Assembly: GCA_907163375.1 (NCBI GenBank)
Contig: CAJQUW010007488.1
Span: 186,001-250,000, forward strand
Direction of reading: 5' to 3'
Source of the DNA: Prostheceraeus crozeri
Taxonomy: Eukaryota > Platyhelminthes > Polycladida > Euryleptidae
DNA: 64,000 nucleotides
Part shown: piece by piece, positions 11,997-26,900 of the stretch
Numbering within the stretch: position 1 is the first letter of the stretch
How the letters are laid out: every line of letters begins with the position of its first letter
The notes under the pieces: generated by a model
Database searches by the model: none
What the model was told of the DNA's origin: nothing
What the model saw: only the letters and a program-made list of their open reading frames with translations
Program-made: the position numbers and the translations under genes

Positions 11997-14900
11997 CTGC
12001 AGACGAAGTAGGAGCGATAAGATTTATTCAGCATGATAATAAGCTACTAAAAAATAATTTTATTTTAGTCTCTACGCAAATTTATAAATTCTATGCATAA
12101 TTAGAGTATAATCATTGAAGACATTTCTTATCATATGTATCCTGATAATGTTCAATAGAATAATAAAGAAATGTTGAAAATCATTGACGCTTTTATTCAC
12201 CTACAACTTTAAAAATGAAAAAATCATTAAGATCATTTATATTACCGACGCTTCATCGTTCTTTAGAGACAATACAACGGAACTGGAGAGTGACAAGAAT
12301 TGCAAGCACATTACAAAAATTGATCTGGCGATGTTAGGACGATATCATGTGACACCCATCATAGAAATCCAACACGCTGTCTGTCCAATCACAACGTGGA
12401 AATCGACTAAATTGGATTAATTGAAATTAGCAGGCATGCTGAAAAGAACGGAAGAGATGCAAAAGGAAAAGGGCACGAGAAAATCCAAAATCCAAATGTG
12501 TTTCTCATCTTACGGACCCTTCATAGCTGAGAGTGCAGCAATCAAGTGGATGCGCCCGGTTTATGTGCACAGAAGGATAGTATTTTTACTTCAACAATGA
12601 CTTCTTCTTGACCTTTTTTAATGTTTTTCTTAGTTCTTATTTTCTTTTTTATTTACTCTTCTTTCATTACTTCTTTTTGTTCGACTATGTCATCATTTTC
12701 TCATGCCCTTTTTCCTATGCATCTCTTCCCTTTCATTTACGTATTTTTCCTTAATTTTGCTTGCAGTCAATCCAATTTTACTCTTAAAAATTGGGCTTGC
12801 AAGATTGCTGTCAAATACAACTCGTTGTATAGATGACATTCGGTCATACCTGTCAGGTGAACTTGAACATTTATGTTGCCGGTTGCGTTCGAAATCCTTT
12901 GGTGCATAGTTGGAAGCATAGTGTCATCAAGTATGCGGATTAATATATTTTACGTTAGAAAATGTCCAAAATTGATAGACGGACCAACTGATGAGTGAAA
13001 ATGAATGCTGTTCTTCTATAAGATATACATAGAAAAAAGAATGATTCTTGAAAAATATAAACTACCCATTATTCCACTGCTTCAAAGTTCTGAAGTCATA
13101 ATTGATAGCATATTGTGAAAGTAGGTAATAATTGCTTCACTTACCATCATCGAGCATGGCTTTTACACAATCAGGAAGGCAGAAATCACCTTCACCGAAG
13201 TGTCCAGATTCACCAAGGAAGAGCAACGTGCGCTCAACATCCCAGAACTCTTTCTTTGGATTTAGACGTTCTTTTAAACTCGAAGCGAGACAGTTATTGA
13301 GAAGATGCTGTGTATGTATCGATACATTATGCCTTTCAGTGAGAACCTGCGAAAAGTATCGATTTATATTCAAATGCCAGGATTAGAAATGAAGATAGCA
13401 AAACGTTATTTATGGCATTGCATGACTTAAATTTCTAAAAAAATCGTGAAGCTTTTTCCTTAATATCTTATACATAACGTATGGAACGAATGAAAATTGG
13501 TTACCGTACACACGCAATTCATGTGTTTCATGACTCGTGGGTGAAATATCAAGCGCTTATCACAGGTGACACTCTGAATTAGCTAATTCACTGGCACTTT
13601 CAACAAAGCCGAAATAAATGAATAGTACGAGTTTATAACAGACGGCATTGTATAAGTACATGGTGATCTATATGAAGCTTACTAATATAAAATACAACTA
13701 TGTTTGAAGAATAGAACAGAATTGTTTTGGATTATTGCGCTACCCAAGCTGAATAGATATCATTTTTTTACTGAATTTTCACCCCTAGCACAGCTATGAG
13801 CCATGAACGAAGTTAGGGGTTACTCAATGAAAAGTAACAAATTGTATTATTTTAAATAAATAAAATTAAAAAAAAACAGATCTTCTAATCTGATTAAGCT
13901 GTCCCCATCAGAAACCTATTCGCACGCCTCTTGAAAGTATCAAGATTATATTGGTCAGGGAAAGTGGTCTATGGAAGCTGATTCCAAAGCTGTGCCGTGC
14001 GAACAAAAAAGCTTTTCGAGCGACTGACAGTACGTGCGCGTTCTAAGCTCACATTATAGCATGTGAGTGCATCAGCTCTGCGTGTGCCTCTGGAGAAGAT
14101 CTTAGGTTTGGGTACGCACTCATTTACTGCAGAGCTGCTTCTACTGAAATAGTATCTGTAGAAGAGACTGAGTGAAGCAACATCCCGTCTGACGGAGAGC
14201 GGCTGCAACTTGGTAGCAAGTTTTTTCACCCATGAGATTCTTGACACGTTTCTCAACCCGTTCAAGGAGGTTAAGATGCGTTTGTGGGGCGCCTGCCCAC
14301 AGATGACAACAATACTCCATCAGAGGACGAATAGTGGACTTGTAAAGATAGCAGACATTCTGTGGTGGAAGATAGCTGCTGGCACGATAGAGACTACTAA
14401 TGCGTTGAGCTGCCTGCTTGCTAATGGATTGGATGTATGGTTTCCATGACAAGTCTTTCGTAACCGCCAATCCAAGGAAGGAGATGGAATCTTGTTCTCT
14501 GATCCTATTATCTGACATCTTAATGCTATGATCATCATCTCCTTTAAGTCGTGAGTGCAGAATACTCTGAGTTTTTGAAGGATTGAAGGAAACAAGCCAA
14601 TTGGCGCCCCATTCTGAGACCCTGCGTAAGTCTTCATTAAGAGCGTCGCATAACTGCTGACGTTGCTGAGTGCTCTTAGCAAGTCGCTTATTGGAATTGA
14701 AAAGTGTTGTGTCATCTGCATGCATCACCAATTTACTCACTAGACAGTCTGGGAGGTCGTTGATGTACAGCAGAGAAAGAGTGGGTCCCAAAATTGACCC
14801 TTGAGGAACTCCTGCATTGACAAACTTGGTGGAAGACTTTTGGCCATCTAAGACGACAGATATCTGCCGGTCACTAAGGAAAGAAGCAAGAAGTTTGTGG

Positions 14901-17900
14901 AGTTGATCAGCAACTCCATAGGACTTTAGCTTCATAAGGAGTCCTTGATGCCAGACTTCATCGAATGCCTTGGAAATATCCAGGGCAACTGATCTCGTCT
15001 CACCTTGTCTGTCAAGGACACGACTCACATGTTCAGTGACATATGAAAGAAGATCTGCAGTTGATCGAGAGTGCCTGAAGCCATACTGTTCTTCTGATAG
15101 AAGGTTCTGAGTTTCAAGGAAGTTAACAATGTGTTGGTTAATCACTGCTTCAAAAATCTTGCCAGCAATTGGAAGCAGGCTGATAGGACGGTAACTAGAT
15201 GGAAGAGATGAGTCAGAACCTTTCTTTGGAACTGGAACCACGGAAGCTACTTTCCAACAAGAGGGAAACTCACCGGTGGATACACATCTACTGAACAGTT
15301 TAGATAAAAGTGGAGAAAGCTCAGGTGAGAGATGCTTGAAGACCGAAACCGGGATGCCATCTGGTCCACTAGACTTAGAGCTATCGAGACCGGCGATGAT
15401 CTTTTTGACGTTTCGGACTGTGACTGAAGGAGGACTAACTGTCTCATCAGTGCGCGTGGGAATTGGAGGTGGAATTCTACCTCCATCGTCTAATGACGAA
15501 TTCTTCGCAAACTCCTTGCAAAGAAGCTCGGCTTTGTCTGCTGAGGTTGTCGCCATGGCAGTACTGACTTCGGCATGACGGAGTGCTGGGATGGAGGATT
15601 TGTTCCTATTGGTGACACTGTTGTAAATCCTCCAGAAGCTTTTGGGTAGCAATGGATTTCTGTACATACAAAGCGTAACGGCTTTTGGCCTGATGTATGG
15701 TTTCCTTGCAATGTCTACGTGCGGTTTTGTACAATTCAAGATTGCCAGCGCTACTGTCACGCTTATACTTATGGAAAAAGTGGTCACGCTGGCAAATTGC
15801 ATCTGCACATTCTGGTGTAAACCAAGGTTGTGAGTGGGGCTTCATTTGGAAAGTACGGTGAGGAATGTAGGCCAACATCCCTATCTGAAGCCACTCTGTC
15901 AGTTCTTGCGCCTACTTGTGGACGTTCTCGCTCAGAATCAAATTCTCAGCTTGAACTTGACTAAGAAAAGTGCGGAAGCCACACCAGTCTGCTTTGGAGA
16001 ATTGATAAACTGTTCTATGGAGGGGTGCACACGGTGTGGAGCAAATTTGTTTGCCAGAAACTGTGATAACACAGTGATCAGACGTGCCGAGGGGAGAAGC
16101 AACCTTGTGTGAAAAACAAGTTGGATTTGAGGTGAGAAACAGGTCAAGGAGATATCCAGTATCCCCAGCTCGGTCAGGCACTCTGGTAGGACAAGTGACA
16201 ATTTAACTAAGGTTGTGAGAGACAGCGAAATCCTGGGCTGCCTGACCGGAGAGATCGGTGGTGCGTGAGTGCACAAGCCAGTCAACATTGTGCACGCTGA
16301 AGTCACCAAAAACGGCAACCTCAGATACTGGGATACTCTTGTAGAAGAGAATCGATCTTGTCAGAAAGAACATTGAAAATATCCGCATTAGTTGATGGAG
16401 AGCGGTATAGGAAAAATAGAAGAAGAGTGGTCTTCTGCAGCGGCGCAATGAAGGCAAGATACTCATGCCTTGGATCCTCTGAGCTACGAAGCCTTCTCAA
16501 GGGAAGGCTTGTCTTGGCATAGACTCCAAGACCATGACAAGGTGCTTTATCCATCCGGTGAAATATGTATCCATCAGGAGTAACGTCGCTTGATGATACA
16601 CTGGGATCTAACCTGGTTTCCGACAGGGCAATGATTGAAGACATCTATTCAACTCTCGGTCATTGAGGATAGGAATGTTAAGACAACTATAGTTGATTTC
16701 ACTCTAGTCCGGAAGCTAGTGCTAAGGCCGGGGTTCCAGCGATGCTTGAATCAGTGGGACTCGACGGACAAGACGGTCGCTGTCCTGACGGAATAGCAGC
16801 CTCCCCTTTCAATAGCGGGAACGCGTTGATTTGGGATGCGTTGTGCGTGGATGCTTTTTCTTCGATAGCGATTATTCAGTCTGCAGTATCCCCACAATCA
16901 GCTGCGAACAAGACCGAGACAGCAAAAAAAGAAATAGGCGGATCAGTGTGAATGCATTCGCTTCGAACCAGTGATCTTCGGAACGATAGCTATGCCTGGT
17001 GACAGCACATTCGTCTCATTGTCGTAGTAGAGACGCATTACAGAGAGGACATGACACGTGGCTGTAGGACGTTGCTCGTGGAAATGCGGCTTCCATCATA
17101 GACGCTGGATTCCAATTTTTTAGGCTATATTTATTATCTCAGATCATTCATGTGATTCTAGCTCTCATTGGGCATATACTACACGTATTGCTCGTAAATG
17201 TAATCAATTTCGTAGTCCCAAAAAAATCAATACATAAATGCGGATTAAGCGTGCAGCAGAATATCCCAATTGAAATGAAGCATTATTCTGAAATAGAAGT
17301 AACCTTTTCTGATATCGATGAATACAACGATGAAAACATAAGGTCGTACGTCGGTGTGAATATGCAAAAACGAGTTGTTCCACGACGTTAAATGGGTTTA
17401 TTAGCCGATATTTCACAACCAGTTCGGGTTGCGTCGTCAGGGCAGAATGAAATAGACAGCTTGCGAAGCAGATCGTCAACATTACTCGCTAGACAGAATG
17501 GCGCCATCAACAATAAAAGAATAGAACAGCTATAGACACAAAAGCAGCATGGAATCTTAAAAACAATACTGAATAGAAAGTCATAGAAATCAAAGACATT
17601 AGATAGACAGATAAAGTCAAAGTCATAGAAATCACAGAAATTAGATAATACTGTATACCGAGGGGACAGGAAGTTCTTTCTATTCAGTATTGTTTTTAAG
17701 ATTCCATGCTGCTTTTGTGTCTATAGCTATTCTATTCTTTTATTGTTTATGGCGCCATTCTGTCTAGCGAGTAATGTTGACGATCTGCTTCGCAAGCTGT
17801 CTATTTCATTCTGCCCTGACGACGCAACCCGAACTGGTTGTGAAATATCGGCTAATAAACCCATTTAACGTCGTGGAACAACTCGTTTTTGCATGAATAC

Positions 17901-20900
17901 AACGATATAATAACACGTCATAATATCGATAAATAATGCATGCATAAACTGTTTCACAGGAATGCCTAACACATGTATTTAACAAAATTGCCATGACCCA
18001 GAAGGAACTTTCTATTAGTTGCCGCCCTCATATTAGAATCATTAGAAGCATTATTCTGAAATAGAAGTAACCTTTTCTGATATCGATGAATACAACGATA
18101 TAATAACACGTCATAATATCGATAAATAATGCATGCATAAACTGTTTCACAGGAATGCCTAACACATGTATTTAACAAAATTGCCATGACCCAGAAGGAA
18201 CTTTCTATTAGTAGCCGCCCTCAAAGAAATACGCTGCAGGGACTTTGACTGATTAACTTGTTTTATACTTCGGAACATTGTCATCTTTCGCAAAATGGCA
18301 GGAAGATCCTGGCGGAATATATCTGTCATATCCAGTTCCTAGTTCATATGCGAGAAGAATACGCGATGTTGAATGTATAGAAGTACATCTAAGAAACTAA
18401 AATGCACTAAAATGACAGCATGATGCTACACAAGATGTTGCGGAGAAACAGATTTTGATACTCTTTCTCACTAATAGATCTACTTGCGGATCTATCAGAA
18501 TGAATCTCCGTCTTTGCCCCGAGATGCAGACATTATACATTCCCAAGGTGCCCGGATAAGCGGAGACACATGGCGGGAACGGCCATCAAACGAAAAAAAG
18601 ACGAGCCCTTAACCACTTGTATTTTTGGAGAGTATACATGTCACATATATCATAGATGTTAGTCACCATAATCATCAATGAGCTATTGCCAAATTATGAC
18701 GTCATCTTTCAAAATGGCCGTCATGATTATAAAAATGGACTGCATCTCGAAAATGAATGATTTTAAGATCCAATAATGTATTGCGAACAGAATAAAGTCG
18801 ACCATTTCCTTTCATTTGAGACCAGTTTTATGCCAATAAGTTACATATATGTCAAATAATGACCTCATAATTCAAAATGGGCGCCATGATAACGAAATCT
18901 GCTTTAATCCAAAAATGAATGATTTTAAGGCCTAATAATGTATTGCGAACAGATACCGTATGAAGTCGACCATTTCCTTTCATTTGAGACTGATGATATG
19001 CTAATATGTTACATGTATGTCAAATAGTGATGCTATAGTCCTTATTAAAAATGGCCGACATAATTACGAAAATCTGCTGTAAACCGAAAGCAAATTAATT
19101 CAAGGCCTAAGCATTTATATAGTGTCAACATATGAGTCTTCATTTCTCCCAACATATCCAACGCATCTTACATAAATATATTAAAGACCTAGATAGAAAA
19201 TCCTACAGATCTCTGTCCTAATGAACCTTCTAGACAGCGCGCAATTTAACCTCAAGTTGTTAACGTTAAGTCTGCCCACAGGAACTTTGTCACCTTATGG
19301 GAGAAGTGCGGTAAAGTTCAAATCAGTCATTCAAAATATGGAACAAATCTCCGGAAACATTTATTCGCTACAATGGTTGACATTTGTGACTGAATTAACA
19401 CTCCACCTTACTACCGCCCACTTTATTTGTCATTGCATTGAAAAAAAATGTTTTTTGAAAATTGCGCGCTGTCAGATGTATGCGCTGTCTAGAAGGTTCA
19501 TTAGGACAGAGATCTGTAGGATTTTCTATCTAGGTCTTTAATATATTTATGTAAGATGCGTTGGATATGTTAGGAGAAATGAAGACTCATATGTTGACAC
19601 TATATAAATGCTTAGGCCTTGAATTAATTTGCTTTCGGTTTACAGCAGATTTTCGTAATTATGTCGGCCATTTTTAATAAGGACTATAGCATCACTATTT
19701 GACATACATGTAACATATTAGCATATCATCAGTCTCAAATGAAAGGAAATGGTCGACTTCATACGGTATCTGTTCGCAATACATTATTAGGCCTTAAAAT
19801 CATTCATTTTTGGATTAAAGCAGATTTCGTTATCATGGCGCCCATTTTGAATTATGAGGTCATTATTTGACATATATGTAACTTATTGGCACAAAACTGG
19901 TCTCAAATGAAAGGAAATGGTCGACTTTATTCTGTTCGCAATACATTATTGGATCTTAAAATCATTCATTTTCGAGATACAACCATTGATGTAGGACCAT
20001 TGATGATTGATGTAGGACCATTGATGATTGATGATTATTCCTACATCAATGGATACAACCCATTTTTATAATCATGACGGCCATTTTGAAAGATGACGTC
20101 ATAATTTGGCAATAGCTCATTGATGATTATGGTGACTAACATCTATGATATCTGTGACATGTATACTCTCCAAAAATACAAGTGGTTAAGGGCTCGTCTT
20201 TTTTTCGTTTGATGGCCGTTCCCGCCGGGTGTGAGGAGTTTGAGTGTTATGTGGATTTCACTCATCTGAGCACACCCTGGTGTGAATACAGGGACGTGGG
20301 ATTCGCAGATTTCATCATCTGCATGTAACACCAAACTCACACGATTGTATGTAGGAAGTGATGATGCACGTTAGCGTTGATCACATGCAACATCTACAAG
20401 AACATAACGAATGATGTTATGTTCAATTTCTAGATAGCTTAATTGGAAAACTTGACAATGTCCACGAAATTCGAAAGGTGTGATGTCAAAGGCAAATTGG
20501 ATATGAAGGAATTTTAATGAAAGTCTGCGAGCAGGAAAATCACGGAAGTTTGTGAGCAGAAATTCTGCAGAGAGCGGGAAAGATAAACATTGAGATTGAT
20601 GATCCTCCTTCTTCCTGTTTGAGCGACGTTGCTCTTTACTGCAATCAGTCACTCGTGTAAAGAGCAGAGGAGAAAAAGCCGATCTGTCAGGAATTCAGAC
20701 GAATGAACTTCAATCGGAGAAATGCCGCCAGAAATGACTCTAATATTCCTCGAATGACTCACTTGAACCGGAGGATAGTGAGCGAAAAGTGTGCGCAAGC
20801 GGGAACATTGTCGATCGTCGTCGAATTCTCCGACCTGAAATAAATCATAAGTTAAATGAGCAACTTTCGTATGACTGAGAAATACAAATAACTGCTTTTT

Positions 20901-23900
20901 TTCAGAAGACACAACATGGAGTTAGATTTAGTCATCGCTGTCTATTAGGCTACTCAGAAACCCTTTTACGACTAAGGAACAGGGAAAAGCTCTCGCATTC
21001 ACAAACTTTAAAAAGAACAATGAATAGTGAGAGATGTCACAGAATACTTGCATCTGCACATGTAAAAAATTGAACGAAATACTCCTGGGAGACTATAAAT
21101 CAATGTTGGATTGTCTTCACCAAAATTTCTTTGCTCAAATAGATGTCATGAAGTTATGATACAACACTACTTCCGCAAGAAAAAGATGTTGCTCGAAGGT
21201 TGTATTGTATGAGCAATCGAAATTCATACTATATAGCAGTGGTTCCTAACCAGGGGTTCGAGCGAATATTACAGACATTCGGGTTGGTTTTCCAGATATC
21301 CTGACAAAACAAAAATCCTTAAATTTCATGGTTTCCGTTCCTGAGCGATCAGTGTGTTATTAGACCAGTTTCAGATATTAGTTATTTTAAACCTAGAAGC
21401 ACCTAGAAACGAGAGCCATAATTTTGTTTATGCATAACAAGAAATTGTCTTTAAACGAGAGCTGGCGATATTCTACAATTAGCCTTAAAACGATTTCCCT
21501 CTTCGAGCATAGTAGACAGTAGCATCAGTTGGGAAGTGGTCCGACACATCATTTTAACAAAAAAGAGGTCCAAGGACAAAAAAGGTTGGGAACCACTGTT
21601 ATAAGTTATGGATTGCTCCCGAGATATAAATAGGACATTAGCCTTGATGCTAAGGTTCAGTGAAATGTTTTTAATTACTAATCATGTAGTCGTTTAAAAG
21701 TTAATTTTAGGTGTCCTAATAAATAAGTATCATGTTCTCACTTGAGTTGTAGAATATTTAGCGATGGTGGTGCAAATCATTATCAATACGGCGAAGTTAC
21801 CGCTTAGAGGTGCATGACAAATATTTTAAGATGTCATGCAATATTTTTATGGAATATTCACTCATGATTGTGTCACTCCAATATTCTGGAACAATTACAA
21901 TTAGATTGACAAAATCAAGGGTGAATACCATGTTTTTATTAATGTTATTTCGTCAACAGGAACGGCTTCAGTTCAGGTTGAAGTTGACTGTTGCTTGTCA
22001 GGATTTCCGTGGGTTTTGCATAAAGAAGTTAAAGGAACTTCAAAATCAGGTTACTAGAATGTGCAAATAAGAGAAGAGCATTCATCAACTGCTCATGAAG
22101 CAATAAATACCTTGGATTTGGCAAATTAAGGTTTTTGGTATGTCTCGTAAAGAATAAACTCCACATCTTCCTATGACAACCTTAATCAGCATTATATCAA
22201 GAACATTAAATCTGAATTAAAATAAAGTTGCCCCCGTCTTTAAAGAGAGTTTCTACTACTTAGTTATAGGCTGATAGCTATATTATTTGAAATCTAAGTA
22301 TCTATTAACGTTAATTACGCTTTCAGTCATCTGCTCCTCCCATTTCAAAAATGTTAATTGAAACAAGACAAATAATAAAACACATATTAGGTTGCAGTCA
22401 GACCTAAAACACAACAAAACAGCGAGTTAAACTTCTGTTCCAATGCCACTTGTTCTTCTGCAGTTCGTCCACTTAGTTTCTGTTAAAGGCGGGGGACACC
22501 GAAGTACCACCCATGGTGTTTTTTAATTAATTGCAAAATCGATCGCAAAATAAAGGAAGTTTTCTTTTTACCTCAAAATTGACCGCCAAGATCTCCCGTC
22601 GCTTGATCAACTACGTGCTTCCTTCTTCTATTGAACAGGAGTTCAATACGCATTACTTTTGACTAGAGTTGCAAACACGATTTTGACCAAAAACCAAAAA
22701 CCGAAAGCTTGCCATTGTGTCTTTTCATGAGTCATAATCTGATCGTTTAAACTAGATTCCTATTCTTCAATTCCTTTCGAGTCGTTTGACATTGCTCTGC
22801 GTTTCCCGAGGCAATTTAATGAGTTTTCATCCTTCATTCGCTCATTCGCACGCACTGAAGTAACCATTTCTTTGGTGCTAGAAACACAGGAGATGCCACC
22901 AGAAGATTTCTTAACGGTTCTTAACGAGAAGTGATCACTGGAGCGCATGAATAGAAATCTCATAACTCGACTTTCCTAAATGATAAGTGTGCACTGTTGA
23001 AAGATCTGTGAAATGTTTTGTATAAAAAGAAGATGAAAATAAGTTGTTATGATAAAACATATGATAAAGAAAATTCCTCTCTTTCTTTTCATAAGTCCTG
23101 TTGAGTGTTGGTCTTTGTGTGCGATTGGCTTCGATACGTCTCGTACACCGAGTCCGCGACAATCCGATCGCCAACTTCAAGGATTTTCAAGTCAGTGACA
23201 CACGACCAGATGAGAGGCTTTGTGTTGATATTGATTATGTATGAACGTCGCTGACAACTCAAAATTCACTGAGTCCAAATATTTGATTTCCTGATTACTT
23301 CTTCATCCGCTGAAAGATGGAATATCTTCGGGTGCTCATAAAATAATGTAATAAGTCCACAATTCGCCGGCTGTGCGACAAACCGTTGTTAACCAAAATT
23401 TCAACTGACATTTTTTCACAATCTTCTGTTGAATTTCCTGAATCTTCTATCTATGTACATCAACATTGCTTTCAATTGTCTTGATACTAATGTAGAACAT
23501 ATCTTCTCCTCTCGCATAAATGATGCAGCAGTTCGACAGAAAACAAATCGATGAAAGATGCGACGGATATAGCCATCCGGCTTAATCAATGAGAAGCATC
23601 AAGATGCACACAGTGCAGACCTGACTGTCAAGTGATCAACAATCAAAATCTATACAATATAAAATGAAAGTAGACAGATAGGCAGTAAATTGCACATTTA
23701 TGAAAGATGAAGAAGTTGAATTCAAAAATATATAGTGAGGCTTGCTCCACTGTAGCCATAAGTCATCCACACATGTTAAAGAAATTTACCATGGATTGAA
23801 ATACTCATCGCATGGCATGCAGCCTGTCTGCAGTTCATCTAATTGAAAATATAAACAGAAATTTTCATAATACATTTTAAGCATGCCATCGGTCTGTGGT

Positions 23901-26900
23901 GATCGAATGTATTAAAAAATGGCGACTTTTCTGAGACCGTTATTATTTATTCCCAAATTTTCAGGGAAGCAAAATTGGAAAGCCTTTCCAATTTTGCTTC
24001 CCCAGAAGAAGGTGTACACCGAAAATTTGGAAATAAATTTATAATAACGGTCTCAGAAAAGTCGCCATTTTTTTAATACACAGAAATTTTCATGGATTTA
24101 TCAGTGCATATTACCAAATTTTCTCCAGTGGAGTCAGCCTCGCATGTTCTGCTTCTACTGGCTCTGCGGCTGTGACAGTCGCGAAACGTCTACCTGTGTC
24201 CATAGTTTTGCCTAGAACATGCAAAACACAATTTGCACAAACACAATGCAATGTTCATGGAAAAATAAAAAAGTTAGCAAAATAAATGAATTTTGACAAT
24301 TTACCTGTATTTCTCCTTCTGACGTATCTACAAAAGCTACCCCGAACCTCCTAACAATATCACCGGGACATCCTTCCAATTCTCGTTCCTTTATGGATAG
24401 CAAAAATTGTCTCTTCTGCAGGCCCACGTCAATTGATAGGTCTCCTGACCTCACATGAAAGGATCTTGCCCCTGGGGTTGAAATTTCACAAACTTCACGC
24501 CTCACAACCTTCTCTTTAAAAGGTCGCGACTTTGTTCTCTCCTGCATTTGATCTGCCGTTTCGGTTTGCTCTACACGTACCACCTTGTATCCCTTTTCAA
24601 TCAGTCGATTGGCCATGCGACCGTAAGCGATCTCAGGGAATCCGGAATGAGCATGGAATCCACGCATGTACATCAGACCAAGTTCTGTCACCCCAATAAC
24701 AGCATCCATATGGTACAGCTCGTAGAATTTGCCGACTTTGAAGAAAAGAACGGAATCAAAATTGACGCATTTGATCCTCCACCATTGCTGAATACCTGGA
24801 GTACAGCTTTTCTGAAAGAAAACGATATTGAATACAATTAACTGATGAATAACAGAAAAAAGGAGAACACAATGAGGGCAGGTGGGTGACATGACGGTGT
24901 TTTATTTTCAATCTTTTGAGCTTTGGCCAAGCGTTATATAATCACTTAACTTGGTTTGTATACTTAGAATCGAACATGAAGATTATCGATATAGGTAGCT
25001 CCTCAGAAGATCTCTTGCGGTGAAACTTATCTTTTTCAGCATTTCAACTTCGCCAGATGGGTGACATGGCAATCTTCCTACTATGTTAAATCAAATATAA
25101 AATTTTGCATTGAAGCCGGTGTCACTTTCAGCATAAACCTGAGGCTAAGGATTATCGCAGTTGCCTATGTTTAGGTCTAGTGTATCTACATTAAAACAAC
25201 CTGTTTTCATCGCATACTATCATTCATTTTACATACTTTTCCATGTGGAATATGACTAATTAGTCAAATTTCAGGAAATGGCTTGAATCACTGATAATAA
25301 AACGTCACTGAGCTTCATATCGGCAACGTGTGGAATGAATGGTTCTTTCTTTCCTCCGTTTTTACTTATTTTCTTATTACTATTTTGATGTCTTTAGAAG
25401 TAGTGACTTATTTTATTATTTTCTATGATTTATTTTATTTGTCTTTGTTGAACATGGCGTAATATAATCGAATGCCAATCATGTACTGCAACACTGCATT
25501 TATATTCAATCGCTTGACGATGTCCGTCTGCTACGCCCGAAAGGTCTTGTGATCTTCATCAAAAATACAGTGATAAGCATGCATCAACGCTTTGCAGCTT
25601 CCGTAATGAGCATTTAGTCAAATATCATAATTAACAAACATGCTTTGAATGACTCCAACTAAAGCAATAAATCAGTCCGCCGCAACTGATAATATTTGGA
25701 CATTACAGGTGGTGCTTTTTCAGACAGTGAAGAAAGCTAGGAGAAAAAATGCTGCGTTTCTCGAGAGTAATGAACTTCACTCAAAGTACTTTTCATGCTA
25801 TGATTTTGATTGCTATGAATGCTATGATTTTGATTGTCGCATTTTGGATAAACAGAAATCGGCGAAATGAGTTTCACTGCACTGTGTCGAACATTATCTG
25901 TCCCAATACTCTATAACCTTTCAGTCTTTAGATATGCAGTGTACCCCTTGCTACCGTGTTTCAAGACGAAACGCGTCGGGAAACAAGGGAGCGGAACCTC
26001 TTGATTTAAATCAGCAAACATGTTAATGGGATTAAACTATTGTTGACTGCACCGGTAATTCTAATTTATCGAATTGCCAAACTTACCAGATACTTAGGAG
26101 GTACAAAAAGAGTTCTTGGATCATAGTCAGGATGGTTTCGATCTCTCTCATCAATATCCTTTATCTGGTCTGGCTTCAACCACTTTAAGTGAAGATGCTC
26201 CCACTGATCTCCAGACAAGTCAAACGTTTTTTCCTCAATTTCTGCTGCGTCTCCATCTGTCATAGCAAAGGCTGAGAGGAAAGACTTAGTACTGTCACTT
26301 AATCGACCGGCAGATGGTGTAGACGGGGTAGTTGGAGTTGTAGGCATTGAGAATTGTCTAGGGGTTGATGGTTTACTGAGATTCGAAGACTTAGCGGTCC
26401 GTGGTGTGGATGGAGTGGAGGTTGCAGATGATTGATTTGTGCGACTTTTCTTTTTTGGAGGCGGTGATGGACTAGGACTGGAGCTCTCCTCTGATTCGGA
26501 TGCCTCTGACTCCTCGTCGGATGATGATTCACTGGAGCCATCTGGAGCGTACTCTGATCCTGTAACAAAAACAAAATCATTCAGTCAACCATCCTGTTGG
26601 CACATCGCTCAAGAATATGCAATTCATTCAAAAGCTCATGTCACAATAACTACGTCGTGATTTACTTGGACTCCAGAGCTACGCTTCGACTTGTCCGAGT
26701 GTTTTGAATAAGCCACTCCTATTTGAAAAAACCAAAACACTCATTAAATAGGTGGGTTTTTAAAATACAGTCATCAATTGACAGACGTACGACCGAATTT
26801 GAGACACACTGATCGCAGATTATGTCCCATGTCAAATCATAAGCTCAACGGTGTATTCTAATTTAAGTATCAAACTACTCAGAACATAATATTTCTTCAT

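Larger units (their letters stand above)
17332..17894. mobile_element. hammerhead foldback element F1 (non-autonomous, Penelope/retrozyme-like), in MSH6 intron 5
   Basis: Inverted arms at 17362-17580 and 17676-17894 (about 219 bp, nearly identical) around a 95-bp spacer. A 30-base extension at 17332-17361 lies on the left only. The target duplication is GAATACAACGAT at 17320-17331 and 17895-17906; the empty site at 18088 has it once. Each arm holds a well-formed hammerhead ribozyme motif pointing outward. No coding sequence. The near identity of the arms suggests a recent insertion. Confidence 0.85.
17278..18224. repeat. about 180-bp tandem duplication, one copy split by an insertion
   Basis: Copy 1 is 17278-17331 plus 17895-18032. 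Copy 2, uninterrupted, is 18046-18224. They are almost identical (GTTGCCGCCCTC versus GTAGCCGCCCTC near the ends). Copy 2 is the empty site for the foldback element that splits copy 1. Confidence 0.9.

Noticed and set aside
20371-20912. Long open frames around MSH6 exon 5
   Set aside because: Only the 24 codons between the splice sites match MSH6; the rest is intron read-through.
25930-25990. GAAACGCGTC flanked by CCCTTG and CAAGGG as a hammerhead
   Set aside because: No CUGANGA box or stem II. The outer pairing alone is not enough.
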